From: Microbacterium sp. LWO13-1.2
GTDB taxonomy: Bacteria > Actinomycetota > Actinomycetes > Actinomycetales > Microbacteriaceae
Assembly (NCBI RefSeq): GCF_038397725.1
Contig: NZ_CP151634.1
Coordinates: forward strand, 434,001 to 498,000
DNA length: 64,000 nt
Reading direction: 5' to 3'
Below are positions 24,836-35,400 of the stretch, one piece after another (positions within the stretch are counted from its first letter, which is position 1; every line of letters starts with the position of its first letter). Below the pieces are notes generated by a model, which ran no database searches, had not been told where the DNA came from, and saw nothing but the letters and a program-made list of their open reading frames with translations. A program made the position numbers and the translations under genes.

Positions 24836-27219
24836 GGGGTCTCACTCTCGGGTGACGGTGAAGTAGTGGTCTTGATCGTGCCAGGTTCACGCCGGACGCG
24901 CGCCGCCGCGGCATCCTTCAGGCTCTGCAGCTGCTGCGAGACCGCCGAGTCGCCCATCAGTGACCGAAGGTTGAGTCGCGCCTTGGTGCGCTTCCAGAAG
25001 CCGGCCTCGCTGTGGAGACCGCCGACGATCTCATCGACCTCGCTCCAGAAGGCATCCACGTCCTCCGGGGTGGGCTCCGCCGGACCGAAGACCTCGGCAT
25101 CCGCGCGCTCGGCGAGGGTGGTGACCGTGGGAACGGGGAGGGAGCTGGCCACCGCGGTGGCCTCCTCGATGCGAGTTCCGCCGGGAGCGAGGCGTGCTCC
25201 GTAGTCGACGGCGCGGTCGGTGAGTTCGTCCCAGCCACCGCTGATCCGGTCGGCGGTGCGGGCCGCCGAACGGCGAGTGCGACGCTTGGCCGCCTTCCAC
25301 GCGCCGATCACGATGAACGGCGACATCAGCAGCGCGATGATGCCGAGTGAGATCCCGCCGATGACGAGGATCGCCGCGAGGATGCCGGCGAGGTTGAGGT
25401 TCTCGTCCTCGGACTCACGGTCATCGGGAAGCGTCGGCGGCAGGTCGACCGGCTCCTGGGGCGGGGGCGGCGGCTGCAGGACCTGCGGCTTCGGATCGAC
25501 CCGCGGCTTCGTGTTCTGGTCGTTGGGGACCTTGTCCTCCGGCGGGGTCGGGTTGAACGTGAGCCAGCCGAGCCCATCGAAGTTGATCTCCACCCAGGCG
25601 TGCACGTTGTCGCCGGTGGCTTCGAACAGCGGCGCGCCGTCCTGCTCCTCCTCGGGGTAGAACCCCATCACGACGCGAGCGGGGATGCCGGCTTCGCGTG
25701 CGAGCAACGCCATCGCCACCGAGTACTGCTCGTCGTCACCGATCATCTGATCGCCGCCGATGAGTGTCGAGATGCGCTCGGCGGTGTGCCCGGCACGTGA
25801 GAGCACTTCGCCCTCGAGGCCGTGGCTGAAGAATCCGCCCTCGGCGAGGAAGGTCTCCAGCGCCCTGACCTGCTCGATCGGCGACTCGGCGCCGGCAACG
25901 GTGTCGGATGCGAGCGAGGTGAGTTCCTCGGGAACGTTGCTCTGCTTGGGCATCGGCACCGTGCCGAATTCGACATCGGCCAACTGCTCGTCATCGAACT
26001 CGGCGGGGATGACGGTGTCGACCGTGTACGAGTCGCCCGCCTTCAGCTTCGGTGTGGCGACAGCGGTTCCGGTCGAGCCGTTGTAGTACGTGCCGCGCTG
26101 GAGTTCCTCGGCGCGGTCGCCCGCGAACTCGATCGCGGAGACCTCGCCGGTCTCCGGCACCCATACGCCGCGGTACTCGTCGATCTCGACCTGCAGGGTG
26201 ACCGGCACGCCTTCGGCATCCGGGGACATGTTGGAACGCAGCGGCGCGAAGGCACTGGAGGACTCCGGCCCGCCGTTGGTGACGTTGTAGACCATTCCGT
26301 CGTACTGGTCCATGGTCGCGATCCGGATGCGGGAGCCCTTGGGCAACCCGCGCACCGTGAAGAGCGTGTCGTTCAGGTCGTCGCGCACGATCTTGCGGAA
26401 GGACTGCAATGCGCTCGGATAGTCCCGGATGTTGAACGGCGGGATGATCACGTCGCGGAAGATGTGGCGCGGCGCGACCGGAGCGGCGACCGCGCTGGTG
26501 GCGATGCCCGCACCACCGGCGATGGCGAGCACAGCGACGCCGGCGAGTAGTCTGCGCATCCGCATGTGGGCGGCCCGCGACGGGTCCACCTCGCTGACCG
26601 AGATGGCCGCGTTCTGCGGCGCCCAGAGCTGGCGCAGCGCGAGCCAGGCGACGGTGAGCGCGGCGAACACGAAACCCTGCACGACGGGGAACGCCGGTTC
26701 CGGTGTCCCCAGCGCGATCACGAGGATGAGCATGAACCCAGCAGGGAGCAGGGCCCAGGCGACCTGCCGCAGACGGAGCGCGAGGGATGCCGTGAGCACC
26801 GTGATCACGAGAGTGAGCAGGAACGGCACGAGGAGGTGTCCGTCGGCGGCGGCGACCGGAGCCACGGTCGTCAGCAGTTGCTTCCATGAGGTGACGGCGC
26901 CGAGCGCCAGCTGCCGCAATGTCTCGAGCGTCGGAACGAACCCGGCGATCGTCGTATGCGGCAGTGCGAGCGCCCCACCGAAAACGAAGTAGGCGGCGAT
27001 CGTGAGGCCGCTGACGATGAGGATGCCCCAGTGGCGCCACGTCGCGAGAGCGGCAATGCTGAGCCCCAGCAGAAGAGCGCCGATGGCGGCGAGCAGGTAG
27101 GACGGACCGGCGAAGGTCGGCCAGAAGCCGACGATCGAGACGCCGACGACGAGTGCCGTCGCGACCAGGTCGAGGATCCAGCGGCGCGGCGGAAGTGCCG
27201 AGGACGCGGGCGAGGTCAT
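24832..27219 (-). CDS. Transglutaminase-like membrane protein, probably catalytically inactive
   Basis: 795 residues: about six membrane segments in the first ~210, an extracytoplasmic region with the transglutaminase-like core ~475-560, a Pro-rich stretch and one more membrane segment near 610-635, then a cytoplasmic tail. This matches the TgpA-type family in PFNA clusters. At the nucleophile, where family members have GxCEQ, the protein has GDDEQYS, and the terminal FDPT reads FNPT; only HAWVE is kept. Loss of Cys and Asp predicts a pseudoenzyme, perhaps a binding domain for the Fn3 proteins. ATG 27219 overlaps the DUF58 stop. Confidence 0.87.
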   Translation of the reverse strand: MTSPASSALPPRRWILDLVATALVVGVSIVGFWPTFAGPSYLLAAIGALLLGLSIAALATWRHWGILIVSGLTIAAYFVFGGALALPHTTIAGFVPTLETLRQLALGAVTSWKQLLTTVAPVAAADGHLLVPFLLTLVITVLTASLALRLRQVAWALLPAGFMLILVIALGTPEPAFPVVQGFVFAALTVAWLALRQLWAPQNAAISVSEVDPSRAAHMRMRRLLAGVAVLAIAGGAGIATSAVAAPVAPRHIFRDVIIPPFNIRDYPSALQSFRKIVRDDLNDTLFTVRGLPKGSRIRIATMDQYDGMVYNVTNGGPESSSAFAPLRSNMSPDAEGVPVTLQVEIDEYRGVWVPETGEVSAIEFAGDRAEELQRGTYYNGSTGTAVATPKLKAGDSYTVDTVIPAEFDDEQLADVEFGTVPMPKQSNVPEELTSLASDTVAGAESPIEQVRALETFLAEGGFFSHGLEGEVLSRAGHTAERISTLIGGDQMIGDDEQYSVAMALLAREAGIPARVVMGFYPEEEQDGAPLFEATGDNVHAWVEINFDGLGWLTFNPTPPEDKVPNDQNTKPRVDPKPQVLQPPPPPQEPVDLPPTLPDDRESEDENLNLAGILAAILVIGGISLGIIALLMSPFIVIGAWKAAKRRTRRSAARTADRISGGWDELTDRAVDYGARLAPGGTRIEEATAVASSLPVPTVTTLAERADAEVFGPAEPTPEDVDAFWSEVDEIVGGLHSEAGFWKRTKARLNLRSLMGDSAVSQQLQSLKDAAAARVRREPGTIKTTTSPSPESETP

Positions 27220-28478
27220 GCGAGCACCTTCCGCAGAGCGAGGGGAACCTGTTCGAGGGCGCCGATGGTCATCACGTCGGCATCGCCGATCCGCTGCAGG
27301 GCCGGGGAGGACACCGTGCCATCGGCGACGATGGCGAGCACCCGGGCGCCGAACGGCAGCCGGGCGCATGCCAGTCGGAGGCTGTCGGTCGACACCTTGG
27401 ACCCGCACACGAGAACCACGACGCTGGCGAGCGGCATATGCGCGGCGACGACGCCCGCGAGTTCGGCGATACCGCCGTCGCGCGGCTTGCTGTGCTCCAC
27501 CGCTGACAGGGAGTCGAGCAGCTGCTTGCCGGTGCCGGCGGGCAGGTCCCTGCCCTGCACGCGCACGTCGACGCGCTGCGAGTCCCTGATCGCGCGCAGG
27601 CCGACGGACCCGGCAGCGGAGATCGCCAGCTCGAAGTCCTCGTTCGTCGCGTAATCACCGGACGAGCGGGAGAGGCCGATCACGAAGTGCGACCGGCGGG
27701 TCTCCTCGTACTGACGCACCATCATCACCCCGGTGCGTGCCGTGGACTTCCAGTGCACGTGACGCAGGTCGTCACCCGGCTGATACTCGTTCAGCGCATG
27801 GAAGGACACGTCGTCACGCGAGAGGTCAGCGGCAGGCAGTCCCTCGAGGTCGCGCAGGTATCCGAGCGATTGACCGTCGAACAGCACGGTGCGCGGGTGC
27901 ACGTACAGGTCGACCGGGTCGTCGCGACGGTGTGCCCGTTCGAACAGGCCGAGTGGGTCGCCGCGGACCACGCTCACCGGTCCGACCTTGACCACCCCGC
28001 GCTTCTGCGTGGGAATCGCGAAGAGCTCCTCCGCCTCCTCCCCCGGAGCAAGGCGCTGGATGCCGAACTCACCGCGGCCGGAGCCGACCGGGAGCACGAC
28101 GCGCGAGGGCAGGATCGCCCTCGTGCCGCGGTTCGCCAGAGTCAGCGCGCCGACGGCGCGTTCGCCGACCACGACGCGGGTACGCGCAAGATCGAGCGAG
28201 ACGTCATACGCGGTGCGGCCGATCAGGAACAGCGCGCACAGCGCGACCGTGATGGCGACGACGACCGCGGCAACGGTGAACTCGGACCAGCCGGCCACCT
28301 GGCCGAGAACCCAGAAGCCGACAGTGGTCGCCATCAGCACCCAGGCCAGCGGACGGATGGATGCGGTGATCTTCCGGAGACGAGCCAGGATGCGCGCGCC
28401 GATGACCGCCGCGATGTCTTGCCAGCCGGCGTCGCGGTCGGTCGGCACCGGCGGCGCCTGAAGCGTCTCCGCGGTCAT
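27216..28478 (-). CDS. DUF58 protein
   Basis: 420 residues with two membrane segments near residues 40-85, then the DUF58 domain, recognised by the DLRHVHWKSTARTG motif near residue 240 and a von Willebrand A-like C-terminal part (VVVLVCGSKVSTDSL). DUF58 genes are regular partners of moxR ATPase genes; the pair is thought to assemble or mature envelope complexes. ATG 28478 overlaps the moxR stop by one base (TGATG). Confidence 0.9.
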   Translation of the reverse strand: MTAETLQAPPVPTDRDAGWQDIAAVIGARILARLRKITASIRPLAWVLMATTVGFWVLGQVAGWSEFTVAAVVVAITVALCALFLIGRTAYDVSLDLARTRVVVGERAVGALTLANRGTRAILPSRVVLPVGSGRGEFGIQRLAPGEEAEELFAIPTQKRGVVKVGPVSVVRGDPLGLFERAHRRDDPVDLYVHPRTVLFDGQSLGYLRDLEGLPAADLSRDDVSFHALNEYQPGDDLRHVHWKSTARTGVMMVRQYEETRRSHFVIGLSRSSGDYATNEDFELAISAAGSVGLRAIRDSQRVDVRVQGRDLPAGTGKQLLDSLSAVEHSKPRDGGIAELAGVVAAHMPLASVVVLVCGSKVSTDSLRLACARLPFGARVLAIVADGTVSSPALQRIGDADVMTIGALEQVPLALRKVLA

Positions 28479-29449
28479 CAGGCCGCCGTTCGTGCCTGCG
28501 GCGCTGCCACCGCATCCAGGACGCGGGAGATGACCACGTCGCTGCTCGTGCCCGCGAATTCCGCTTCGGCGTCGAGCAGCAGACGGTGCTGCCACACCGG
28601 GCGGGCGAGGGTCTTGATGTCGTCGGGGAGCACGAAGTGACGGCCGTGCGCTGCCGCCCACACCTTGGCCATGCGGATCATCGAGATCGCGCCGCGCACC
28701 GAGACGCCCAGACGGATCGCCGAGTCGTTGCGGGTCGCTTCGACGAGTTCGGCGACGTAGCGCAGTACTGCCGGCTCGACGTGCACGGATGCACCCAGGT
28801 CGGCCATGTCGGCGACCGCGCTCGTCGTGATGATCGCGCTGAGTCCGGCCGAGGGGTTGCGGTCGGAGGCTCCGGCGAGGATGCTCTCGGTGATCGCGAG
28901 GTCGGGGTAGCCGATCGAGGTCTTGATCAGGAAGCGGTCCAGTTGCGCCTCGGGGAGCTTGTAGGTACCGGCCTGCTCGATCGGGTTCTGGGTCGCGATG
29001 ACGAGGAACGGACGTCCGGCCTCGTGCGTGACGCCGTCGATGGTGACCCGCGACTCCTCCATCACCTCGAGCAGTGCGGACTGCGTCTTCGGCGAGGCGC
29101 GGTTGATCTCGTCGGCGAGCACGATCGACGCGAAGATCGGTCCCTTGTGGAACTCGAACTTGTGCGACTGCTGGTCGTAAATGGTGACACCGGTGACGTC
29201 GGACGGCAGCAGGTCGGGCGTGAACTGGATGCGGGAGCTGGTGCCCTGCACCGTCGCCGCGAGCGCCTTCGCGAGGCTGGTCTTGCCGGTGCCGGGGGCG
29301 TCCTCCAGGAGGACATGTCCCTCGGCGAGCATGGCGGAGAGCACGAGGCTGACGACCTCGCGCTTGCCCTGCACGGCCTTGTCGATGTTGTCGACGAGGC
29401 GGTGGAACGTGCCCTGGAACCAGGCGGCCTGTTCGGGTGTCATTGTCAT
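28478..29449 (-). CDS. moxR: MoxR-family AAA+ ATPase
   Basis: 323 residues. Walker A APGTGKTS near residue 51, Walker B VLADEINRAS near 112, sensor ATQNPIEQAGTYKLPEAQLDRF, and the C-terminal lid with RLGVSVRGAISMIR. MoxR proteins act as chaperone-like ATPases on DUF58/VWA partners; here it would prepare the DUF58-transglutaminase-Fn3 assembly. I chose ATG 29449 (another ATG two codons downstream). It follows the Fn3 gene by 49 bp with no terminator, so it belongs to the same transcript. Confidence 0.93.
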   Translation of the reverse strand: MTMTPEQAAWFQGTFHRLVDNIDKAVQGKREVVSLVLSAMLAEGHVLLEDAPGTGKTSLAKALAATVQGTSSRIQFTPDLLPSDVTGVTIYDQQSHKFEFHKGPIFASIVLADEINRASPKTQSALLEVMEESRVTIDGVTHEAGRPFLVIATQNPIEQAGTYKLPEAQLDRFLIKTSIGYPDLAITESILAGASDRNPSAGLSAIITTSAVADMADLGASVHVEPAVLRYVAELVEATRNDSAIRLGVSVRGAISMIRMAKVWAAAHGRHFVLPDDIKTLARPVWQHRLLLDAEAEFAGTSSDVVISRVLDAVAAPQARTAA

Positions 29450-29498
29450 GAGGATTCCATTCGTTCTCGGTTCTTCGAAGTTGTCGTCGCGCCGGCCG

Positions 29499-32400
29499 TC
29501 ACCAGGTGACGGATCCGGATTCCTTGTTGTACCCGGGTCCTTCGATCCACACGGAGACGCGCTCACCCGGATACCCGAAGTAGCAACTGGTCCGGGTGGC
29601 TCCGTTGGCTGGGAGCGACATGGTCCGCGGGCTCGTTCCGCCGATACGGCTTCCGTTCTCGAGACAGGTCACGGTGAAATTGCCCGCCGTGAAGTTCTCG
29701 GTGTTCACCACGATCCAGCGGCACGGGTCAGTGCTGCAGCCGGGTTCACCCTTCGCGGAAACGCCCTTGCTCGCCCACGCCTTCGGCGCCGGCGGATCGC
29801 TGGTGACGGCGGATGCCGAGGCGACCGGTGTCCACTGATTTGCGGTGTCTCGCGCTCTGACCTCGATGGTGTAGCGCTGCTGATAACCGTTGCCCGGCGT
29901 CCGCGATCCCGTCTGCGGCACGTCCTGCCAGCCGCCGTTGTTCACGTTGATCTGCGTGAGCTCGATCGGCCGGCCGTTGGCGGACCCTCTCGAGTCCCAG
30001 GTGAGCTCGACGCTGGTGCCGAGGTTCCTGGCGTTGGCCTCCGGCGCGCGCGGTGCCCCGTACGGGATCTCGGCGATCGCATTCGACGGACTGCCTACGT
30101 AGGTGCTGCCGTCGACGTTGGCGACAGCGCGCACCTCGACCCGGTAGGAATCACCGTTGCGCAGCCCCCCGATGGTCCCCAGGAGCGGCGGGTCGAAGCC
30201 CGCATCGCGGGTCACGCTGCCGAAGTCGGCCCATCCGCCACCGTTCAACTGGTACTGGTACCTCAACTCGTCGGAGCGGGCGCCGTTGCGCGCCGGTTCC
30301 GAGAAGTGGGCGAAGAGTGCTCCGTCGCGGGGGGTCACGCTCCCGAGGCGCGGCGCGCCGGGTGCGATCACGCCGCGGCGTGGCGCGGACGCGGCGCTCG
30401 GCTCACCCCACCCGGCCTTGTTGTGAGCCAGGATGCGGTACGTGTACGCGGTCTCCGACGTCGGCACGACGACCGCGAAGCTCGTCGCGCCGGCAGCGGG
30501 CTGGTGCGTGCGCACCAGGCTCGAGCCCTCGTAGACCTCCAGCGTGTAACTGTCGATCACATCACCGTTGTTGTTCGGCGCGATCCAGTTCACCTGCATC
30601 TGCGCCTGGTCACCGACCGGCGCCAGTTCCGTCGTCGTCGGAGCCCCTGCCGCGAACGGCGGACCGGCCGGAACCTCAGATGTCGACCAGTTGCTCCAGC
30701 TCGACGGCTCCGGCGCCCGGTTATGCGCCTGCACCTTCACCTGATAATTGGCGCCGTTCTCCAGACCCTCCCAGGTCATCGAGTTCCCCGTGACTTCCTT
30801 CTGCGTGATCCCAGACGGCGGCGCCGGCGAAATCTCCAACGTGTAGCGCTCCACGGGGGAACCGGGGGTGGTCGGCGTCGTCCACGCCACCTGCAAGGAC
30901 TTGTCCCCGAACTTCAGCGTCGGCGGATTCGGAGTGTCAGGACGCGCATCCGGACGCGCGATCTGCGATGCTCCGGACGGCTCCGACTCGCCCACACGGT
31001 TCGTCGCCGTCACCTGGAAGGTGTACTCGACGTTGTTCGTCAGGCCGTCGAGGGTGCACGTCGTCGACTGGCACTCCTTCGAATACGCGCTGCCCTGCAC
31101 CGACTTGACGGTGTACTTCGTGATCTCCGCGCCGTTGTTCGACGGCGCACCATATGACACCACCACGGTGCGGTCCTGCACGCTCGTGACCGTCGGGGCG
31201 CCCGGTGCCGCCGGAACGCCCTGCACCGTCACGACGACCTGTCCCGAGGCTTCCCGGTCGGGGTCTTCCGTCGCATCCTGGATGCGATAGCGCACCACGA
31301 GCGTGCCGACGAACTCCTTGGACGGTGTGACGACGAGTTTGTCCCCGTCTTTCTCCACCGAACCGCTGCCCGTCTCGACGACGAATGAGGTCAGCTTCAG
31401 AGGGGTTTCGGGGAATGGGTTGAAGTCATTCGCGAGCACCGGCACCGTGATCGGCTTACCCTGATCCGCCTCGGAGATCGTGTCGGTGTTCGCCGCCGGC
31501 ATCGCCCGGTTCGATGCGGTGACCTGCACCAGCACCGTGCCCTCGACGGGTTCGGTCTCACCGTCGTCCACGCGCAGGGTCAGCGTCGCGACGGTGCCCT
31601 TCTTGGCATTCGACGAGGCCTCGACGGAGAGCTTCCCACCGCGAACCTGAGCCGTGATGCCCTTGCCCTCGCCACCGGTGAGCGTGTACTTGTGCTTGCC
31701 CGCGTCTTCCGGGTCCGGATCGACGGTCAGCGGTACCAGGTCGAGTACCTCGGCCTTCTCGCCCGGGGAGACGTTGATCTCTCCGCGGATGAACGTGGGC
31801 TGTTGATTCTCCGGTGGGAGCACATTGATCGGGATGCTCAGCGTCGCCTTGCGGCCCTCAGGGTCATCCGGGCCCGTGCCATCCGTCACCTCGAACGTGA
31901 GGGAGTCCTGACCGAAGTAGCCCGGCGCCGAGGTGTAGACCAGGGTCCGCTCGTCCTTGACGAGGTTCGAACCGTCAGACTTCGCTGCCGCGACCTTTGC
32001 GTGCTCGGTGATCACGACATCGCCGCCGCCGGCGACGGTGACGTACTCGGAGAGCGGGAGCTCCTTCGTCTCACCGCTGATGACTTCCAGCGGCTTCGTC
32101 GACGTGAGGGTCGGGCGCAGCCCGTCCACCGACGGCACGAAGATGAACGCCGAAGCCGCCAGACCATCCTGATCGGTGAGCGTGTACCGGATCAGCTGCA
32201 GCTCGTCGGTGACGGTGACTCTGATCTTGCCGTTCTCCAGCGGCGTACCACCGTCGCCGACCTCCAGGTCAAGACGTTCGACGGTTCCATCGGGATCCTC
32301 GTCGTTCTCGAGGATGTCGAGGTCTGCGGTCAGACTTCCCTTCTCAAGGTCGACCGGACGCAGCCGATCGTCACGAGCGACCGGCGCCACGAGCGGCACT

Positions 32401-35400
32401 TCCTCGTCGACGGTGATCTGCAGCACGGCCGATGCGGTCGCACCGCGTGTGTCGCTGATGGAGTACTGCAGCGAGGTCTCCAACGACTTGTCGGGAGCCT
32501 GGACCAGGACGCGGTCGCCGGACACTCGTGCCGACAATCCACCGATGTCGGGCACTTCGAGGCCGTCCTTGACGAGCGCCACCTTCTCGCCCTCAGGATC
32601 GGAATCGTTCACCAGCACGGGGACCGCGATCTCGCGCCCCGGACGCACCACCACGGCATCCTTCACCGCATACGGGGCCTGGTTCACCTGCTCCGCCGGA
32701 GCGATACCGACACGGATCGTCGCCGTGCCCTCTTTACCGAGGCGATCACGCACCCGGTACTTGAACGTGTCCACGCCGGTGGAGTCGTCGAACGCCTCGT
32801 AGGTGAAGTAGTTCTGCGCGACCTCGATGATGCGGCCCTTGGTCGGGGACGAGGCGATGTCGAGGAGTTCGACGGAGTCGCCGTCGCCATCGATGCCGTC
32901 GAGCGGCACGGCGATGTTCACCTCGGTGCCGCTGAGTGCGCGCGCGACGAGATCCCGGGGGCGCGGGGCAGCATTCGTCTCTTCGTCGATCGGCAGGATC
33001 TGCACGGTCACGTACCCGGCAGACTTCTGCTGGCGAGAATCCACCGCCTCGTAGGTGAAGTAGACCGTCTTCGCCTCGGCACCGGCCTTGAACCGGACTG
33101 CGTCCTGGGAGACGAACGCCTCACCGTCCTCCGGGTCGACGAACGGCTCGATGAGTTCGGGGGCGACGTGCAGGGCATCGTCGCTGGGGTGGGTGTCGTT
33201 GTCGAGGACCGGGATGGTGACGACATCTCCGGCACGCACATAGACGGTGTCCGGGTTCGCGATCGGCTGCAGGATCTTCTCGGGCGCCGGGATCGGCACC
33301 ACCACGACCTCACCGTCGGCGGACTTCGATCCGTTCGAGATGCGATAGCTGATCCGGACGGTCTCCTCCAGGGTTCCCTGGTCGGTGATGCGCAGGGTTT
33401 CATGGTTGAGCACCGACACGGAGATGCCGGTACTCGGCTCCATCGTCACGGACTGCACGACGAGGATGCCGCCGGAAGGATCGGTGTCATTGTTGAGCAC
33501 GCCGATGAGCGCATCGCCACCGGTGGGCAGCAACGCCACGTCACGGACGGCGACCGGAGGCAGATCGACCTCGGCCCCCTCCGTCACATCGATGCGCACA
33601 AGACCTTCACCGTTCTCAGGGCCCGCGGTCGCGAGATACTGCACGTAATAGACCCCGGCGGTCGGCGCCGAGAACGTGAACGTCTTGTTCGTGAAGTCAG
33701 GCAGGATCGTCGCACCGGGCGACTCGTCGACACGACCCAGACGCAGCGGCTCACGGCCCGAGCTCGTGTCGTTCGCGAGGGGCGCGACGGTGATCTGCTC
33801 ACCGACCCTGGTGACGACGTGATCGGCGTTCGTCTTCGGCTTCGTGGTTCCCTGCGGGCGCACATCGAGAGTGATCGTCGCCGTCGAGGTCTCGCCGGAG
33901 CCGTCGGCGACCGTGACCTGCACGTCTTTGCGGCCCTGCTGGCTCGCGGTCGCCTTGTATGTCAGTTGACCATCGGTGCTGAAATCGACTTCATCGCCCG
34001 GAGCCGCCACGACTGCCTTGAGGTAGATGTCATCGCCGTCGGGATCGATCCAGTCCGGGAGAATGTTGTAAGAGACCGTGCCACCAGCCTCGACCGTCAG
34101 CGACGTCTTGCGCTTGGGTGATGGCGCCGCGTTGACGTCCCATCCGTGCACCGACAGCGACACCGTCGCGGTGTCCTTGCCGCCTCGGCCGTCGTCGACC
34201 TCGTACGTGAACGATCCCGAGCCGGATGCGTCCTCCGGCACGGCAATCTGCAGAGACGCCCCGTTGTAGATCGGCTGCACGGTGCCGATGGCGGGCTGCT
34301 GCTCGGCGATCGCCGCAACCAGCACATCACCATCCGGGTCGTTGTCGTTGTCGATCACCGGGAGCAGAGCCGATGCCCCAGGACGCACGCCGAAGGAATC
34401 ATCCTCCGCGATCGGCGGGGTGTTCACCTCGCTGCGCTCCGGCAGGGTCGTCTCCACCGTCTCCTCGGTGGAGTCCTCCTGGTTCTCCGTCTCGCCCTCC
34501 GGCGGGGTCAGGTCGTTCCAGTTGTCGACGCGCTGCAGACTCTCGTTCGCCATCCACGCGGCACCGCCGACGGCGTCGTTGAGGATGATCACATCGCGGT
34601 TCACCCGGAACGTGAGGGTCTTCGAATCCTTCGCATCCTTGATCGACGCCGCCACGTCATTGCTGTCGCCGGGGCACTCGCGAACGAACCTCGCGGCACC
34701 CGCCCACGCGCCGTAAGTACAGCCCTTCAAGAACACCGGAGCCGCCGAAGCACCCTCGCCCCCGGCATCCGTCACAACAGGCTCGCTGCCATCCAGCGGC
34801 ACCTGCACCAACGCCGACGCAGTTGCGACAGCAACCGCATCCGTCTCCGCCGACGCCTGCTGCAGCACCGCGCCATCCGCATTCGGGATCTCAGTACGGA
34901 ACCCGCCCGGGGTCAGTACGACACCAGACACCGCATCCAGCACCACCGGGGTGCGGCCCACGACGGTGATCGTTGCCTCTGCCGGATCGATCTCGCCGAG
35001 CGAGGCCGTCGAGGACTCCAGCGGCTCTCCCTCGTTGTCGACCGAGACCGTGACGACCTCGCCGCGCGTGCTGGACAGGCCGAAGACTGTGCCGTCCTGC
35101 GCGACGGCGACATCGGCGTCCTTGCCGAGCTCTGCAGCCGGCTCCTTGGACTCGATCTCGAAGGAGGCGATCCCCTTCACCGGCACGACCCACAGGTCGC
35201 CCGACTTCTGGTCGAGGATCGCCGCGGTCTGATTCCCGAGCGCCACCTTGGCGGATCCGGGGATGCCGGTGGAATCGCCCAGCGACACCCTGGCCGGGTC
35301 CACCGAGCTGACGGTCGACGATCCTTCGTCGACGACGAGCACACTGGTGGCGTCCTGCAGAATGTCGTAGTTCTCGCCCGTGGTCCGCAGACCCCCGTCG

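Noticed and set aside
31692..34121. Long plus-strand frames opposite the Fn3 genes (also 37907-39748)
   Set aside because: Asp/Arg/His-rich shadow translations of repeated Ig-like coding sequence; they occur in both copies because the underlying genes are paralogous.
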